Assembly: GCF_014199265.1 (NCBI RefSeq)
Contig: NZ_JACIJG010000011.1
Coordinates: forward strand, 109,437-173,436
DNA: 64,000 bases
Direction of reading: 5' to 3'
Origin: Brucella daejeonensis
Lineage (GTDB): Bacteria; Pseudomonadota; Alphaproteobacteria; Rhizobiales; Rhizobiaceae
How positions within the stretch are numbered: position 1 is the first letter of the stretch; every line of letters starts with the position of its first letter. Made by a program: the position numbers and the translations under genes. The notes under the pieces are model-generated. The model made no database searches. It was not told where the DNA came from and saw nothing but the letters and a program-made list of their open reading frames with translations. Below are positions 1 through 7,962 of the stretch, in pieces.

Positions 1-253
1 GCGTGATTTCCCCGCTCGACGGCTGGAGAAATTTGGTCAGAAGATTGAACACGGTCGTCTTGCCGGCCCCGTTGGGGCCGATCAGGGCATGGACGCGCGC
101 ATGTTCCACATCAAGATCGACATTCTTTACCGCGTGGAAGCCGCCGAACGACTTCCCCAGGCCCCGTGCCGACAAAACGGTTCTGGCGGGCTGCCGCGGT
201 TCTTGCGACCCTGCTTCATGCAGGGCCGCCATTGTACCAGTTGCTGCGTTCAT
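1..253 (-). CDS. Branched-chain amino acid-type ABC transporter ATPase (LivG-like), partial
   Basis: Only the first 84 codons are in the window; the gene runs off the left edge. The ATG is at 253. The translation contains LSARGLGKSFGGFHAVKNV followed by a perfect Walker A, GPNGAGKTT, at about residues 62-70, which is where it lies in ABC ATPases after a short extra N-terminal tail of about 25 residues. It begins 12 bases after the stop of the Liv-type binding protein, so the two are one operon and the ATPase energises uptake of that protein's ligand at the inner membrane. LivG is favoured over LivF because of the position directly after the binding protein and the FGG-x-x-AV pattern, but the distinguishing C-terminal part is missing. 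Confidence 0.85.
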   Translation of the reverse strand, partial: MNAATGTMAALHEAGSQEPRQPARTVLSARGLGKSFGGFHAVKNVDLDVEHARVHALIGPNGAGKTTVFNLLTKFLQPSSGEIT

Positions 254-265
254 CCAATCAGCCTC

Positions 266-1471
266 TTATTGCGTGACCAGAGGGCAGCCGCTTTCTTCCG
301 GCTTCGTGTAAGCCTGATCGCCGGGAATGGTTGCCAGCACCTTGTAATAATCCCAGGGCGTCTTGCTTTCATCCGGCTTTTTGACTTCCATCAGATAGAG
401 GTCGGTGACCATGCGACCGTTCGGCGTTACCTTGCCATTGCGGGCAAAGACGTCTTCCACCGGCATTTCATGCATTTTCTTGGCCACGGCTTCCGTCTCG
501 TCGGTGCCCGCTTCCTTGATCGCCTTCAGATATTGCGTGACGGCGGAATAGGTGCCCGCCTGCACCATGTTGGGCATACGGCCCGTGCGGTCGAAGAAAC
601 GCTTGGCGAAGGCGCGGGATTCGTCGTCGCGATCCCAGTAGAAGCTTTCGGTCAGCGTCAGGCCCTGTGCTGCTTCCAGCCCCAGCCCGTGCACTTCGGC
701 CAGCGTGAACAGGAGAGCTGCAAGACGCTGCCCGCCGGCGACGATGCCGAATTCCGCCGCCTGCTTGATGGCGTTGGACGTGTCGAGGCCCGCATTGGCA
801 AGGCCGACGACCTTGGCGCCGGATGCCTGCGCCTGTAGCAGGAAGGACGAATAGTCCGTCGTGGCAAGCGGATGGCGAACCGCCCCCAGCACCTTGCCGC
901 CCTTGGATTTCACGAAATTGCCGGTCTGTTCTTCCAGCGAGTAGCCGAAGGCATAATCGGCGGTCAGGAAAAACCACGAGTCGCCGCCCTGTTCGACCAT
1001 GGCGCCGCCGGTGCCGACAGCCAGCGCATGGGTGTCATAGGCCCAATGGAAGCCGTAGGGCGTGCACTGCTTGCCGGTCAGTTCGGTGGTAGCGGCACCC
1101 GTGTTGATCGTGATCTTCTTCTTGTCCTTCGACAGCGCCTGCACCGCAAGGCCGACCGACGAGGTGGTCAGTTCCATGATGGAATCAACCTGTTCGGTGT
1201 CGTACCACTGGCGGGCGATGTTGGATGCGACGTCAGGCTTGTTCTGGTGGTCGGCGGTGATGATTTCGATGGGCGCGTCGAGCACCTTGCCGCCGAAATC
1301 CTCGGCAGCCATCTTGGCCGCTTCAAACGACCATTTGCCGCCGAAATCGGCATAGACGCCCGACTGGTCGTTCAGAATGCCGATCTTGACCTTGCCGTCG
1401 GAAATTTCCGCTGCCGACGAAATGGCCGTGGCGGCGAAAAGCGCTGCCGTTGCAAGTGCGAGACATTTCAT
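266..1471 (-). CDS. Periplasmic branched-chain amino acid-type substrate-binding protein (LivK/peripla_BP_6)
   Basis: 401 residues. The N-terminus MKCLALATAALFAATAISSAA is a Sec signal peptide, and the mature part opens with EISDGKVKIGILNDQSGVYADFGGK, the usual start of peripla_BP_6 binding proteins. The start at 1471 is chosen because GGGAGGAG lies at good spacing; a longer reading to 1579 has no signal peptide at its front. The partner ATPase follows directly. The ligand cannot be read from sequence: this family binds branched-chain amino acids, amides, urea and aromatic acids. The divergent LysR gene at 1838 probably controls it. Confidence 0.9.
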   Translation of the reverse strand: MKCLALATAALFAATAISSAAEISDGKVKIGILNDQSGVYADFGGKWSFEAAKMAAEDFGGKVLDAPIEIITADHQNKPDVASNIARQWYDTEQVDSIMELTTSSVGLAVQALSKDKKKITINTGAATTELTGKQCTPYGFHWAYDTHALAVGTGGAMVEQGGDSWFFLTADYAFGYSLEEQTGNFVKSKGGKVLGAVRHPLATTDYSSFLLQAQASGAKVVGLANAGLDTSNAIKQAAEFGIVAGGQRLAALLFTLAEVHGLGLEAAQGLTLTESFYWDRDDESRAFAKRFFDRTGRMPNMVQAGTYSAVTQYLKAIKEAGTDETEAVAKKMHEMPVEDVFARNGKVTPNGRMVTDLYLMEVKKPDESKTPWDYYKVLATIPGDQAYTKPEESGCPLVTQ

Positions 1472-1837
1472 GAAGTGCTCCTCCCAATAACACTCTTGGG
1501 CGCATCTCGATCCTGTTGGAACAGATCGCGCCCTATGCATTTGTTTTTGCTGCATTTGTGCGACACCGGATGTTCCCATCCGGCTGCAAAATGCTCTAAA
1601 CCGTAACGGAAAAACCGTACGATATCCTCCTGCAAGCAGTCTTTTCAGACAGGGAAACGACGTATCCTCTTTGCCGCCCGCCCCTTGCTTTCGCCCGATT
1701 TGTTTTTTTCATCCGGACTTTGGAATGAAACGGTAGCATTGACAAATGCGTACAAAAACAACAATTTTTGAACATGGTCTGTGCAAAAATGTACATAACT
1801 CACAGACGGCATATCTCCATATGTTCAGAAGGGTGGA
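1472..1837. promoter_or_regulatory. Divergent control region between the Liv-type operon and its LysR regulator
   Basis: 366 bases without a gene. A TTGACA at 1739-1744 is followed 17 bases later by CAATTT, a plausible sigma-70 promoter for the LysR gene. Downstream of it the segment around 1749-1800 is AT-rich and has two related motifs, GCGTACAAAAA and GTGCAAAAATGTACA, which could be LysR-family binding sites. Nearer the binding-protein gene there is a loose inverted repeat, GGGCGC...GCGCCC, around 1498-1533. No open frame with a convincing start was found. Assignment as an operator region rests on position only. Confidence 0.45.
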
Positions 1838-2752
1838 ATGCGGCAATTCACATGGGACGATCTGCAGTATTTTCTGGCGGTTGCGCGCACCGGGCAGCTT
1901 TCCACGGCGGCGCGTCAGTTGCGCACCAGCCACGTCACGGTGCTGCGGCGTATCGACCGGCTGGAGCAGTCGCTTTCGACCAAGCTGTTCGAACGCAATC
2001 CGCGCGGCTATCTGCTGACGCCCATCGGCGAGAGGCTGGTGGAATCGGCGGAAGCGATGGAGCGCGAGGCGATGAAATTCCAGACCGAGGCGACCGGCAA
2101 TCTGGCGGCGCTGTCGGGCGTGGTGCGGCTTTCGACGCTGGAGGGCTTCGGCAATTTCTTCCTGGCCGACCGCCTGCCGGTCCTGGCGCAATCCTATCCG
2201 AGCCTGTTCGTAGAAGTGGTGACGATCCAGCAGATCATGTCGCTGTCGCGCCGCGAGGCGGAACTGTCGATCACGCTGCATATGCCGCGCACGGGCCCCT
2301 ATCACAGCGAGAAGCTGACACCCTACCGGCTGTTCATCTATGGACATCGTGACTATCTGGAGCGGCACCCGCCGATCAGGACGCGCGAGGACATGGCCCG
2401 GCATCCCTTCATCGGCTATATCGACGACATGGTCTTTACGCCCGGCCTCGACTACATGCGCGAGATTCTGCCGGGGCACCGCTGCACCTATCAGAGTTCG
2501 AGCATCCATGCGCAACTGACGGCGACGCTGACCGGCTATGGCCTGTGCGTCCTGCCTTATTATATCGCTGCCAAGCACCCGGAACTGGTGCCGGTATTGC
2601 CGCGCGAGATGCACCTTTTGCGCGAATACTGGATGAATTGCCATATCGATGTGATGGCGGCGCCGCGTATCCGTGTGCTGAGCGATTTCATGATGCGCGC
2701 CGTGCGCGAAGCCTCGGCGAGCTTTCTGGGCGAACCCCTTTTGCGGACTTGA
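1838..2752 (+). CDS. LysR-family transcriptional regulator
   Basis: 304 residues. The winged helix-turn-helix covers about residues 5-65 (LQYFLAVARTGQLSTAARQL...TVLRRIDRLEQSLSTKLFERNPRGYLLTPIGERL), the standard LysR N-terminus, followed by a LysR substrate-binding domain. The second half of the HTH reads SHVTVLRRIDRLE rather than the common SAVSRQIRQLE, a variant seen in a LysR subgroup. It is divergent from the Liv-type ABC operon, the usual arrangement for a LysR protein and its target. Inducer unknown. Confidence 0.9.
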   Translation: MRQFTWDDLQYFLAVARTGQLSTAARQLRTSHVTVLRRIDRLEQSLSTKLFERNPRGYLLTPIGERLVESAEAMEREAMKFQTEATGNLAALSGVVRLSTLEGFGNFFLADRLPVLAQSYPSLFVEVVTIQQIMSLSRREAELSITLHMPRTGPYHSEKLTPYRLFIYGHRDYLERHPPIRTREDMARHPFIGYIDDMVFTPGLDYMREILPGHRCTYQSSSIHAQLTATLTGYGLCVLPYYIAAKHPELVPVLPREMHLLREYWMNCHIDVMAAPRIRVLSDFMMRAVREASASFLGEPLLRT

Positions 2753-2773
2753 GCGGCCCGCCGGTATGCAGGA

Positions 2774-2863
2774 TCAGATGCTGACGCCGCCAAGCGCAAA
2801 AACGCAGGCCATCACGAGCGCGGTGAAGCCAAAGCCGATGATGAACAGGTTGAGCGATTTCAT
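2774..2863 (-). CDS. Predicted 29-residue single-span membrane micropeptide
   Basis: A short frame on the minus strand: MKSLNLFIIGFGFTALVMAC, then VFALGGVSI and a TGA stop. It has a strong ribosome-binding site (GGGGGAG, 7 bases before the ATG), a Lys near the N-terminus and then one hydrophobic run long enough to cross the membrane. This is the pattern of small regulatory or complex-stabilising membrane peptides (KdpF/YbgT type). It lies alone between the LysR gene and a Bru-RS repeat, with an ACAACT-AA-AGTTGT palindrome 72 bases upstream. Function unknown. The RBS and hydrophobicity support a real gene, but no homologue search was possible. Confidence 0.55.
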   Translation of the reverse strand: MKSLNLFIIGFGFTALVMACVFALGGVSI

Positions 2864-2934
2864 ATTCTCCCCCTTTTTCCCCGGCGCGTTATGTTGAACT
2901 TCAGAGTGAATGTCTACCTAAAATTGTATGCACC

Positions 2935-2948
2935 ACAACTAAAGTTGT
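2935..2948. promoter_or_regulatory. Perfect palindrome upstream of the micropeptide
   Basis: ACAACT-AA-AGTTGT, 14 bases with perfect arms, in an AT-rich stretch between the micropeptide start (2863) and the Bru-RS element (2963). Its position fits an operator or promoter-proximal site for the micropeptide. No cognate regulator is identifiable. Confidence 0.35.
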
Positions 2949-2962
2949 AGATAAGGCTCTCA

Positions 2963-3159
2963 GAGCCTGTTCCAAAAGTCGCCATGAGTGGCTGCAAATG
3001 GCAATTTATCTGCGTTCTGGTGCTCATGTAGCTTTCTCTTGCGCATAATCTTATCCGAAAAGTCTGCAACTTTTTGGGATCATGCTCGGAAGTACACTCC
3101 GCTCCGGTGCTCGAAAATCACCATTTTCGCACACACATGCCGCTTTTTGAATCAGGCTC
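2963..3159. repeat. Bru-RS-type palindromic repeat, long copy
   Basis: About 197 bases bounded by inverted ends: GAGCCTGTTCCAAAAGTCGC on the left, and on the right a sequence whose complement reads GAGCCTGATTCAAAAAGCGG. Inside are TGGCTGCAAATGGCAATTT and, near the right end, the matching ACCATTTTCGCACACA. The same building blocks recur at 37914-38057, 63487-63563 and, as a half copy, 39723-39785. The ends resemble the Brucella Bru-RS repeats, known as insertion hot spots for IS711. The right end overlaps the TGA stop context of the Lrp gene at 3160. Confidence 0.8.
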
Positions 3160-3600
3160 TCAGGCCGTCTCACGTTCGATGTCGCGGCGCAGAACGATTG
3201 CCGTCGTGAGGTCTTCCACGGTTTCGTGGGTGGCGATGAGGTCGCGTAACTGGTTGAGCCGGTCGATGGAGGGGACTTCCAGCTCGACGACGAGATCGAG
3301 CTGTCCACTCACCGACGATACGCGACGCACTTCCGCATGGCGCGCCAGCTCATCGAGAAGCCCAAGTGCGGGCGTGCGCTTGAGACTGACGAGGATCATG
3401 GCGCGGATGATATTGCTGTCGATCTGGCCGATATCGGCGCGATAGCCCCGAATGATGCCGCTTCTTTCGAGATTGACGACACGCTCGCCGGTCGCACTGC
3501 GGGAGAGGCCGATGCGTCCCGCGAGCGTTTTCAGCGGTATGCGCGCTTCCCTGGAGAGAATGGCCAGTATCTCCCGATCCTTCGCATCCAGTTCCCGCAT
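3160..3600 (-). CDS. Lrp/AsnC-family transcriptional regulator
   Basis: 146 residues, the normal length for the family. The HTH is at residues 1-50 (MRELDAKDREILAILSREAR...LKTLAGRIGLSRSATGERVVNLERSGIIRGY), followed by the RAM ligand-binding domain (IRAMILVSLKRTPALG...RRVSSVSGQLDLVVELE). It is divergent from the kinase-M23-aminotransferase gene and separated from it by 136 bases containing GC-rich palindromes, so that gene is its likely target and an amino acid or amino alcohol its likely ligand. The stop codon TGA sits in the tip sequence of the Bru-RS element. Confidence 0.9.
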   Translation of the reverse strand: MRELDAKDREILAILSREARIPLKTLAGRIGLSRSATGERVVNLERSGIIRGYRADIGQIDSNIIRAMILVSLKRTPALGLLDELARHAEVRRVSSVSGQLDLVVELEVPSIDRLNQLRDLIATHETVEDLTTAIVLRRDIERETA

Positions 3601-3629
3601 GGTCCGTTCTTCCGTGCTGCCGTAAATGT

Positions 3630-3665
3630 GCCGGCCGATTCCGGCAAAGTGCCGGTCGGACCGGC
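3630..3665. promoter_or_regulatory. Two adjacent palindromes between the Lrp-type gene and the fusion gene
   Basis: GCCGG-ccgatt-CCGGC (3630-3645) and GCCGGT-CGG-ACCGGC (3651-3665) lie side by side in the divergent intergenic region. They are candidate binding sites for the Lrp-type protein, which acts as an oligomer on spaced sites. Hairpin formation in the leader of the + transcript is an alternative. Confidence 0.4.
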
Positions 3666-3736
3666 GCCTTGTCTGATGCCTGAAATTCGTCGCCGTGCCA
3701 AGCTCCGTCTGTACCCCAACAGATAAAGCGCCCTTC

Positions 3737-6700
3737 ATGACCGATATTTCGCATCCCGCTCCCGATTTCTCGCCGCAAGAAGCCGAAGTGCTCGCCCAGC
3801 TCCATTTCGGGGTAACGGCAACGGCTTCGCCGCTCGATAGCGAACGCGACCGCAATTTCCGCCTGAAAACCGGCAACGGATCGACGGACTGGATTCTGAA
3901 GATCGTCAATGCCAGCGAACCGCGTGTGGAAAGCGAGTTCCAGACCGCGCTTTTGCAGCATCTGGCGAAGGCCGACCCCGCTCTTGCCGTACCGCGCCTG
4001 AAGGCGAGCCTGTCCGGTGAAATCCTGGCCCTGGCCGAAAAGGGAGAAAGCGCGCGCCATGCGCTGCGTGTGGCGAGCTGGCTGCCGGGCACACCGCTTG
4101 CCGAGGTTACGCGCACCAAGGTTCTGATGGGAAATCTGGGCGGGGCGCTGGGCGAACTCGACCGTGCCTTGCAGGGTTTTATCCATCCCGGCGCCCTGCG
4201 CGATTTCGACTGGGACCTGCGCCATGCGGGCCGCGCCCGCGACCGGCTGCATTTTATCGACAAGCCCGAAGATCGCGCCGTCGTGGAGCGCTTCCTTACC
4301 CGTTTCGAGCGCGATGTGGCGCCGAGACTGCCGCTCCTGCGCGCGCAGGTGATTCACAACGACGCCAACGACTGGAACGTGCTGGTCGAGGGCCAGGACA
4401 ATGAGCGCATTGCCGGGCTGATCGATTTCGGCGATGCCGTTCACACCGTGCTGATCGCCGAAGTGGCGATTGCCTGCGCCTATTCCATTCTCGACATGGA
4501 AGATCCGATCGGGGCGGCTGCCGCCCTTGCTGCCGGTTTCCATGCGAAATATCCGCTTCAGCCGCAGGAAATCGACCTGCTGTTCGATCTCATCGCCATG
4601 CGGCTTGTGACGAGCGTGACGCTGTCGGCCTCGCGCCGCGAAAAGACCGACGACAATCCCTATCTGGCGATCAGTGAAGCGCCCGCATGGCGGTTACTGC
4701 ACAGGCTCGATGCGATGAATCCGCGTTTTGCCACCGCAATCCTGCGCAAGGCCTGCGGTTTCGACGCCGTTGAGGGCGCCGGCGCCGTGCGCCGCTGGAT
4801 CGACGCCAATCGCAACAACTTTGCTCCCGTTGTTCGTCCCCACCCGGCGACCATGGCCAAGGCGCTGGTTCCCTATGGCGACCCGGCGCATGTGATGACG
4901 GTCGATTCCGCCGGGCAGCGCCCGCAGGAAGCAACGGCCTGGTGGGACGATTTCTGCGCCCGCAACCGCATCGAGCTTGGCATCGGGCCGTGGGGGGAAA
5001 AGCGTACCGTCTATACCGATGAAGCGTTCCGTTCCCGCTTCGTCGAAGGCGAGCGGCGTGTCCATCATCTGGGGCTAGACCTGTTCCTGCCCGCAGGTAC
5101 GCCGGTTTACACGCCGCTCGCGGCGACCGTCAAAAGCGTGGAGATCGAGACAGCGCCGCTCGGCTATGGCGGTCTGATCGCACTGGAACATGAGCCGGAA
5201 GGCTGCCCGCCCTTCATCACGCTCTGGGGCCATATGGCGCATGAGGCCATGTCGCGCCTGAAGCCCGGCCAGAAGCTCGCCGCCGGTGAACTGGTCGGCC
5301 ATATGGGCGACATACACCAGAATGGCGGCTGGACACCGCATCTCCACTTCCAGATTTCCACCGATACGGGCCTTACGGCGGCGGAAATTCTGGGCGTCGG
5401 CGAAAACGCCTATCTCGACGTGTGGGCCGATATTTTCCCCGATGCCGCCACGCTTGCCGATATTCCGGCGGAAGCCTTCCACCAGACCGGACGCACGCGG
5501 GCGGAGATCGTCAGCGCGCGCAAGGACATGCTGCTGCCCAACCTTTCGATTTCCTATTCCGAGCCGATCAAGTTCGTGCGCGGCGAGGGGGCGTGGCTGA
5601 TCGACAATCGCGGCCGCGCTTATCTCGATTGTTTCAACAATGTCTGCCATCTCGGTCATGCGCACGCGGAAGTCGTCGAGGCGATTGCCCGACAGGCCGC
5701 GATCCTCAACACCAATACACGCTATCTGCACGACAATATCGTTTCCTATGCCGAGCGCCTGACCGCAACCCTGCCGGAAGGGCTGAGCGTGGCGTCGTTT
5801 GCCTGTTCGGGCAGCGAGGCCAACAGCCTCGCGCTTCGCATGGCGCGCGCCCGTTCCGGCCGGCACGATGCGCTGGTGCTCGACTGGGCCTATCACGGCA
5901 CGACGCAGGAGCTGATCGATCTCAGCCCCTATAAATACAAGCGCAAGGGCGGCAAGGGCAGGCCGGACCATGTGTTCGAAGCCGCCATTCCCGACAGCTA
6001 TCGCGCGCCGGAGGACTGGCCGCTGGAAGAACACGGCAAGCGCTTTGCCGAAAGCGTCGCCCAACAGATCGAGGCGATGAAAGCGCAGGGCCGCGCCCCG
6101 GCCTTCTTCATCGCCGAATCCATTCCGAGCGTCGCCGGGCAGGTCTTCCTGCCGGAAGGCTATCTCAAGGAAGTTTATGCCATGGTGCGCGCCGCAGGCG
6201 GCGTCTGCATCGCGGATGAGGTGCAGGTCGGGTTCGGCCGTGTCGGCAGCCACTGGTGGGCGTTCGAGATGCAGGGCGTGGCGCCCGATATCGTCACCAT
6301 GGGCAAACCCATCGGCAACGGGCATCCCATGTCGGCGGTCGTGACGACCCGCGAAGTGGCCGACAGTTTCAACAACGGCATGGAATATTTCAACACGTTC
6401 GGCGGCAATCCGGTGTCCTGCGCGGCGGGGCTTGCGGTTCTGGACGTGATCGAGCGCGACGGGCTGCGCCGGAACGCGCTGGAGGTCGGCAATTATCTCA
6501 TCGACGGGTTCCGCTCGATGCAGGAGCGCTTCGACATTATCGGCGATGTGCGCGGGCAGGGGCTGTTCCTCGGCATCGAGCTGGTCACGGATCGCAAGAC
6601 GAAGGAACCGGCAACGGCAATCGCCAGGAAGATAAACGACGGCGCGCGCGAACGCGGCATTCTGATGGGAACCGAAGGTCCGTTCGACAATGTGCTGAAG

Positions 6701-6787
6701 ATGCGCCCGCCAATGATCTTCAGCCGCGCCAATGCCGATCATCTGCTGAGCGTTCTGGAGGATAGCTTCGCGGCTGCTTTGAAGTAG
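3737..6787 (+). CDS. Tri-domain fusion: APH-like kinase, M23 metallopeptidase domain, class III aminotransferase/phospho-lyase
   Basis: 1016 residues from the ATG at 3737. Residues about 1-350 are an aminoglycoside-phosphotransferase/hydroxylysine-kinase fold: ERDRNF loop, WILKI lysine, catalytic HNDANDWN (H207, D209) and IDFGD (D230). Residues about 390-560 form an M23 (LytM) domain with both zinc motifs intact, HLGLD (H444, D448) and HLH (H535, H537). Residues about 585-1016 are a class III PLP enzyme with the Schiff-base lysine in [10 protein letters not shown] (K857). There is no signal peptide, so it is probably cytoplasmic. The kinase plus PLP-lyase pair matches the human HYKK/PHYKPL and ethanolamine-phosphate phospho-lyase logic (phosphorylate an amino alcohol, then eliminate phosphate and ammonia). 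The substrate is inferred, not shown. Divergent from an Lrp-type regulator. Confidence 0.85.
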   Translation: MTDISHPAPDFSPQEAEVLAQLHFGVTATASPLDSERDRNFRLKTGNGSTDWILKIVNASEPRVESEFQTALLQHLAKADPALAVPRLKASLSGEILALAEKGESARHALRVASWLPGTPLAEVTRTKVLMGNLGGALGELDRALQGFIHPGALRDFDWDLRHAGRARDRLHFIDKPEDRAVVERFLTRFERDVAPRLPLLRAQVIHNDANDWNVLVEGQDNERIAGLIDFGDAVHTVLIAEVAIACAYSILDMEDPIGAAAALAAGFHAKYPLQPQEIDLLFDLIAMRLVTSVTLSASRREKTDDNPYLAISEAPAWRLLHRLDAMNPRFATAILRKACGFDAVEGAGAVRRWIDANRNNFAPVVRPHPATMAKALVPYGDPAHVMTVDSAGQRPQEATAWWDDFCARNRIELGIGPWGEKRTVYTDEAFRSRFVEGERRVHHLGLDLFLPAGTPVYTPLAATVKSVEIETAPLGYGGLIALEHEPEGCPPFITLWGHMAHEAMSRLKPGQKLAAGELVGHMGDIHQNGGWTPHLHFQISTDTGLTAAEILGVGENAYLDVWADIFPDAATLADIPAEAFHQTGRTRAEIVSARKDMLLPNLSISYSEPIKFVRGEGAWLIDNRGRAYLDCFNNVCHLGHAHAEVVEAIARQAAILNTNTRYLHDNIVSYAERLTATLPEGLSVASFACSGSEANSLALRMARARSGRHDALVLDWAYHGTTQELIDLSPYKYKRKGGKGRPDHVFEAAIPDSYRAPEDWPLEEHGKRFAESVAQQIEAMKAQGRAPAFFIAESIPSVAGQVFLPEGYLKEVYAMVRAAGGVCIADEVQVGFGRVGSHWWAFEMQGVAPDIVTMGKPIGNGHPMSAVVTTREVADSFNNGMEYFNTFGGNPVSCAAGLAVLDVIERDGLRRNALEVGNYLIDGFRSMQERFDIIGDVRGQGLFLGIELVTDRKTKEPATAIARKINDGARERGILMGTEGPFDNVLKMRPPMIFSRANADHLLSVLEDSFAAALK

Positions 6788-6813
6788 TGCGAATTCGACG
6801 GGAATAACAACAA

Positions 6814-6837
6814 GCCCGGCGGCAGACCCCGCCGGGC
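6814..6837. terminator. GC-rich hairpin after the fusion gene
   Basis: GCCCGGCGG-cagacc-CCGCCGGGC, a perfect 9-bp stem starting 26 bases after the stop at 6787. No T-run follows, so it may be a weak terminator or an mRNA-stabilising hairpin rather than a classical Rho-independent terminator. Confidence 0.45.
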
Positions 6838-6888
6838 AACGGATCGGCTTTGTCCAGGGTCAGGGCCGAAAACATGGGAGGAGGAACA

Positions 6889-7908
6889 ATGAAGAATATT
6901 CTTTTGGGTTCGCTGTTGGCGGCTGGCTTTGCGCTGCCTGCTCAAAGCGGCGCATTGGCGGACACGCTTGAGACCGTCAAGGAACGCGGCAAGGTCAATT
7001 GCGGCGTCAGCCAGGGTGTCGCGGGATTTTCGTCGCCCGACGATCAGGGCAAGTGGACCGGCTTCGACATCGATTTCTGCCGCGCCGTTTCGGCAGCGGT
7101 GTTCGGCGATCCCGACAAGGTGAGCTTCATTCCGCTTTCGACCAAGGAGCGGTTCACCGCGCTGCAATCGGGCACGGTCGACCTGCTGTCGCGCCAGACC
7201 ACCTGGACGCTTTCGCGTGACGCGGGCATGGGCGTCCATTTCGTCGGCACGGCCTATTATGACGGGCAGGGCTTCATGATCCGCAAGGATCTGGGCGTCG
7301 ATAGCGCCCTGAAGCTCGACGGCGCATCGGTCTGCACCGAGCAGGGCACGACGACCGAGCAGAACGCCGCCGATTATTTCAGCGCCAACGACATCAAATA
7401 TGAGCCGGTGGTGATCGATTCCGCCGACGGCATTCTCAAGGCTTTCGAAACGGGACGTTGCGATGTCTATACGACCGATGCGTCCGCACTTTATGCGCAG
7501 CGCCTCAAGCTGGCCGAACCGGACGCCTATGCCGTGCTGCCGGAAGTGATTTCCAAGGAGCCGCTCGGCCCCGCGGTCCGGCAAGGCGACGACAAGTGGT
7601 TCAACATCGTTCGCTGGTCTTTGTTCGCGCTGCTGGAAGCGGAGGAACTTGGCATCAGTCAGGCATCGGCGAAGGCCGATCTCGATTCGAAAAAGCCGGA
7701 CGTTCGCCGCTTCCTCGGAGCGGAAGGCGATAGCGGCCAGCAACTCGGCCTTGAGCCGAAATGGGCCTATAACATCGTGACGAACATTGGCAATTACGGC
7801 GAGATGTTCGAGCGTACCATCGGCAAGGACAGCCTGCTCAAGATCGACCGGGGCATCAACGCGCTCTGGAACAAGGGCGGGCTGATGTATGCGCCGCCGG
7901 TGAAGTAA
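6889..7908 (+). CDS. Amino acid ABC transporter substrate-binding protein, AapJ/BztA type
   Basis: 339 residues. Signal peptide MKNILLGSLLAAGFALPAQS with a likely cut after ALA; the start is set by GGGAGGAGG just upstream of 6889. The mature protein begins DTLETVKERGKVNCGVSQG and contains GFDIDFCRAVSAAVFGD and DGILKAFETGRCDVYTTD, typical of the general L-amino acid binding proteins AapJ/BztA in the SBP_bac_3 family. No permease or ATPase lies next to it, so it is an orphan binding protein that must dock to a transporter encoded elsewhere. It follows the kinase-M23-aminotransferase gene on the same strand and may bring in the substrate of that pathway (inference). Confidence 0.9.
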   Translation: MKNILLGSLLAAGFALPAQSGALADTLETVKERGKVNCGVSQGVAGFSSPDDQGKWTGFDIDFCRAVSAAVFGDPDKVSFIPLSTKERFTALQSGTVDLLSRQTTWTLSRDAGMGVHFVGTAYYDGQGFMIRKDLGVDSALKLDGASVCTEQGTTTEQNAADYFSANDIKYEPVVIDSADGILKAFETGRCDVYTTDASALYAQRLKLAEPDAYAVLPEVISKEPLGPAVRQGDDKWFNIVRWSLFALLEAEELGISQASAKADLDSKKPDVRRFLGAEGDSGQQLGLEPKWAYNIVTNIGNYGEMFERTIGKDSLLKIDRGINALWNKGGLMYAPPVK

Positions 7909-7931
7909 ACACGAACAAGTCTTTGGTGACA

Positions 7932-7962
7932 GAGCCCCGGTTTGCCGGGGCTCCGTTGTTTT
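7932..7962 (+). terminator. Rho-independent terminator of the AapJ-like gene
   Basis: GAGCCCCGG-TTTG-CCGGGGCTC, a perfect 9-bp stem with a four-base loop, followed by CGTTGTTTTA. It lies 23 bases after the stop at 7908 and ends at the stop of the convergent ThDP enzyme gene. Confidence 0.8.

Noticed and set aside
5075..6742. A 555-codon frame antisense to the fusion gene
   Set aside because: The + strand frame has clear M23 and aminotransferase motifs. The antisense product has no recognisable domain.
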